Under the pieces are notes generated by a model, which did not search any database, was not told the origin of the DNA, and worked only from the letters and a program-made list of their open reading frames with translations. A stretch of DNA of 7,501 nucleotides from Clostridiaceae bacterium (GTDB taxonomy: Bacteria > Bacillota > Clostridia > UMGS1883 > JAAYMJ01): positions 1-7,501 of the forward strand of contig JAAYMJ010000240.1 in NCBI GenBank assembly GCA_012521455.1, given 5' to 3'. The translations under genes were made by a program, and so were the position numbers. This document shows, in pieces, positions 6,053 to 7,501 of this stretch (position 1 is the first letter of the stretch; every line of letters begins with the position of its first letter).

Positions 6053-6081
6053 ATTATAAACCATTTGGTTGATATTTTCAA
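6053..6081 (-). promoter_or_regulatory. Sigma-A promoter of the xre-CmpB operon with overlapping inverted repeats
   Basis: Minus-strand TTGAAA (6076-6081) and TATAAT (6053-6058) are 17 bases apart. Two short inverted repeats overlap this core: AACCA/TGGTT within 6059-6070, in the spacer, and GTTGA/TCAAC within 6068-6082, over the -35 box. Both suit binding by a small HTH dimer such as the encoded Xre protein. Confidence 0.78.
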
Positions 6082-6116
6082 CAAAAACCCCGCTTTTCTA
6101 CATTTTTGGCAAAAAT

Positions 6117-6148
6117 AAAAAAAGAAGCTGTGCAAAATGCACAGCTTC
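6117..6148 (-). terminator. Intrinsic terminator of the tRNA-Trp gene
   Basis: GAAGCTGTGCA (6124-6134) and TGCACAGCTTC (6138-6148) form a perfect 11-bp stem with a 3-base loop. On the minus strand it is followed by seven T residues (6123-6117). It begins 3 bases past the tRNA CCA end. Confidence 0.92.
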
Positions 6149-6151
6149 CCA

Positions 6152-6227
6152 TGGCAGGGGCAGCAGGACTCGAACCCACGACACACGGTTTTGGAGACCG
6201 TTGTTCTACCAACTGAACTATGCCCCT
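6152..6227 (-). tRNA. trnW: tRNA-Trp, anticodon CCA
   Basis: A complete 76-nt cloverleaf on the minus strand. The acceptor stem AGGGGCA / TGCCCCT pairs fully, with discriminator G and an encoded 3' CCA (6152-6154). The anticodon loop CTCCAAA places CCA at 6192-6194 in the plus-strand complement TGG, and the D-arm and a T-arm with GTTCGAG are normal. It stands alone, with its own promoter and terminator. Confidence 0.97.
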
Positions 6228-6242
6228 CCGCTTGCCTTCATA

Positions 6243-6271
6243 AGTATAGCGGAATTTATTTATTTTGTCAA
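6243..6271 (-). promoter_or_regulatory. Sigma-A promoter of the tRNA-Trp gene
   Basis: Minus-strand TTGACA (6266-6271), a 17-base spacer, and TATACT (6243-6248). The expected start site falls about 9 bases before the tRNA 5' end at 6227, a short leader for RNase P to remove. Confidence 0.88.
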
Positions 6272-6389
6272 CAAAAAAATATTATTTTATTTTATATTTT
6301 TAGTAATAATTTTGCCTTTGCCATTTATTCATGAAAAAATTTTAAATAATTAACATTTTTTAATAGAATTGTTTTTTATTACGCAAAAT

Positions 6390-6403
6390 ATCACCGAGGT
6401 GAT
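6390..6403 (+). promoter_or_regulatory. Ribosome binding site of the oxidoreductase gene inside a small palindrome
   Basis: GAGGTGAT at 6396-6403 is the ribosome binding site, 3 bases before the ATG by its end and about 7 from the GAGG core. It lies in ATCACCGAGGTGAT, which can fold as ATCAC/GTGAT with a CGAG loop and so partly hide the site. No strong promoter is evident in 6272-6389; AT-rich hexamers such as TAGAAT at 6364-6369 have poor -35 partners. Confidence 0.55.
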
Positions 6404-6406
6404 AAT

Positions 6407-7501
6407 ATGAAATCCCTATGGGCAAGCGATGTTGAAATCGGAGGCAAAAACCCCTTAAATGATGACTTAAAGGTTGAAGTTGCAATAATCGGCGCAGGCA
6501 TGTCAGGGGTTTTATGCGCATACAAGCTAAAAGAAAAAGGTTTTGACGTGGCTCTTTTTGAGGCTGGCAAAACAGGATGTGGACAGACAAAAAACACCAC
6601 CGCCAAAATCACGTCTTCCCATAACATCATTTACGATTATTTGATAAAGCATTTCGGGCAAGATTTAGCAAGGCAGTACGCAATGGCAAATGAAAAAGCC
6701 ATAACGGATTATGAAAACATAATTAAAAAGCACAACATAAGCTGCGAATTTGAAAAGGCGGATTCATACCTATACACAAACTGCGAAGACAATAATTTCA
6801 CAAAGGAATTTGAAGCGGCAAAAAGCCTTGGATTGCCTGTGGAACTGGTTTATGAAATTGAACTCCCCATAAAAATTAAAACCGCCATAAGATATAAAAA
6901 CCAGGCAATGTTTCACCCTTTAAAATTCATAAATCATATAAGCAGGGATTTAACGGTTTATGAAAACACAAAAGTAACCGCCGTAACGGAAATATCGGAT
7001 GAACGCTATAACTTCGTAATTGATGCAAACAATCACAAGGTCTTGGCAAAATATGTGGTGGTGGCGTCACATTATCCCTTTATAAACGTGCCGGGCTATT
7101 ATTTTTTAAGAATGCATCAGGAGCGCTCATATGTTATAGGGCTAAAAAACGCCCCCCTGCCTGAAGGCATGTATTTAGGGGTGGACAGCGACGGTCTTTC
7201 CTTTAGGAAATCAAAAAACATCCTCTTGCTTGGGGGAGCGGGCCACCGCTGCGGCGACGAGGGCAAAATTGACTGCTACAATTATTTAAAACTCAAAGCA
7301 AAAGAAATCTACCCCGGTTCATGCGTGGAATATATGTGGTCAGCACAAGACTGCGTCACAGTGGACAAAGTCCCCTACATCGGCTATTTTAGCGCCGACA
7401 ACAAAAACATGTTCGTGGCAACGGGCTTTGGAAAATGGGGAATGACCAACAGCATGGTGGCGGCAAATATAATTTCAGACTTAATATCGGGGATTGACAA
7501 C
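6407..7501 (+). CDS. FAD-dependent oxidoreductase, DAO family (partial, runs off the right edge)
   Basis: 365 residues are visible and the frame is open to the last base. The N-terminus carries the FAD-binding Rossmann signature VAIIGAGMSG (25-34, GxGxxG at 29-34) with acidic E52 at the end of strand 2. TKNTTAKITSSHNIIYDYL (61-79) is typical of the subgroup related to Bacillus YhfW. Near the right end WSAQDCVTVDKVPYIG (311-326) and FVATGFGKWGMTNSM (336-350) match the C-terminal FAD-contact region of DAO enzymes. In this subgroup the DAO domain is often followed by a Rieske [2Fe-2S] domain of about 100 residues; none is visible yet because the window ends just after the DAO domain. The electron donor or amine/amino-acid substrate is unknown. 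Start: ATG 6407 with GAGGTGAT. It runs away from the tRNA-Trp gene. Confidence 0.9.
   Translation, partial: MKSLWASDVEIGGKNPLNDDLKVEVAIIGAGMSGVLCAYKLKEKGFDVALFEAGKTGCGQTKNTTAKITSSHNIIYDYLIKHFGQDLARQYAMANEKAITDYENIIKKHNISCEFEKADSYLYTNCEDNNFTKEFEAAKSLGLPVELVYEIELPIKIKTAIRYKNQAMFHPLKFINHISRDLTVYENTKVTAVTEISDERYNFVIDANNHKVLAKYVVVASHYPFINVPGYYFLRMHQERSYVIGLKNAPLPEGMYLGVDSDGLSFRKSKNILLLGGAGHRCGDEGKIDCYNYLKLKAKEIYPGSCVEYMWSAQDCVTVDKVPYIGYFSADNKNMFVATGFGKWGMTNSMVAANIISDLISGIDN

Noticed and set aside
6011..6064. Extended N-terminus for the Xre protein starting at 6064
   Set aside because: The start would lie upstream of the TATAAT box at 6053-6058, and the ATG at 6008-6010 has a good ribosome binding site.
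6069..6353. Plus-strand open frames across the tRNA-Trp region (also 6137-6334)
   Set aside because: They read through the antisense of a perfect tRNA and its terminator; the SRTRTHD-like peptide is a well-known artefact of reading a tRNA backwards.
1..7501. CRISPR array, insertion sequence, prophage, toxin-antitoxin or defence genes
   Set aside because: No spaced direct repeats, transposase, integrase or effector motifs were found; the Xre gene pairs with a membrane protein rather than a recognisable toxin.

Overview
The window looks like chromosomal DNA from a low-GC Firmicute, most likely an anaerobic, plant-polysaccharide-degrading member of the Clostridia. The evidence is the AT-rich intergenic DNA, strong AGGAGG-type ribosome binding sites, sigma-A promoters close to consensus, many U-tailed intrinsic terminators, a FeoB-type ferrous iron transporter, and a large secreted carbohydrate-active enzyme with a copper-amine-oxidase-N-like domain plus discoidin domains. 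The species cannot be named from the sequence.

Layout, left to right. Bases 1-691 (minus) hold the N-terminal G domain of FeoB, cut by the window edge. A 350-base gap follows, with a 13-bp inverted repeat over the feoB leader and two back-to-back intrinsic terminators. Bases 1044-3665 (minus) encode an 873-residue secreted GH105-family protein (unsaturated rhamnogalacturonyl hydrolase type) carrying a CuAO-N1-like domain and two F5/8 type C domains. It is preceded by a roughly 300-nt leader rich in competing inverted repeats and by a consensus promoter whose -10 box sits inside an 8+8 palindrome. Bases 4004-4280 contain no recognisable gene but end in a clear terminator. Bases 4411-4722 (plus) encode a 103-residue protein of unknown function, with its own promoter and terminator. 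Bases 4983-6010 (minus) are a two-gene operon, a small Xre-type regulator followed by a CmpB-type (PF06541-like) membrane protein. Next comes a single tRNA-Trp(CCA) with its own promoter and terminator (minus). Finally, 6407 to the right edge (plus) holds an FAD-dependent oxidoreductase of the DAO family, cut by the window.

The genes appear to be separate transcription units rather than one pathway: iron uptake, extracellular pectin-side-chain processing, a membrane protein under local HTH control, a tRNA, and a flavoprotein. I see no CRISPR array, insertion sequence, prophage or defence system. The parts most worth following up are the unusual secreted GH105 architecture, its structured leader and palindromic promoter, and the unexplained terminator-bounded stretch at 4004-4314.
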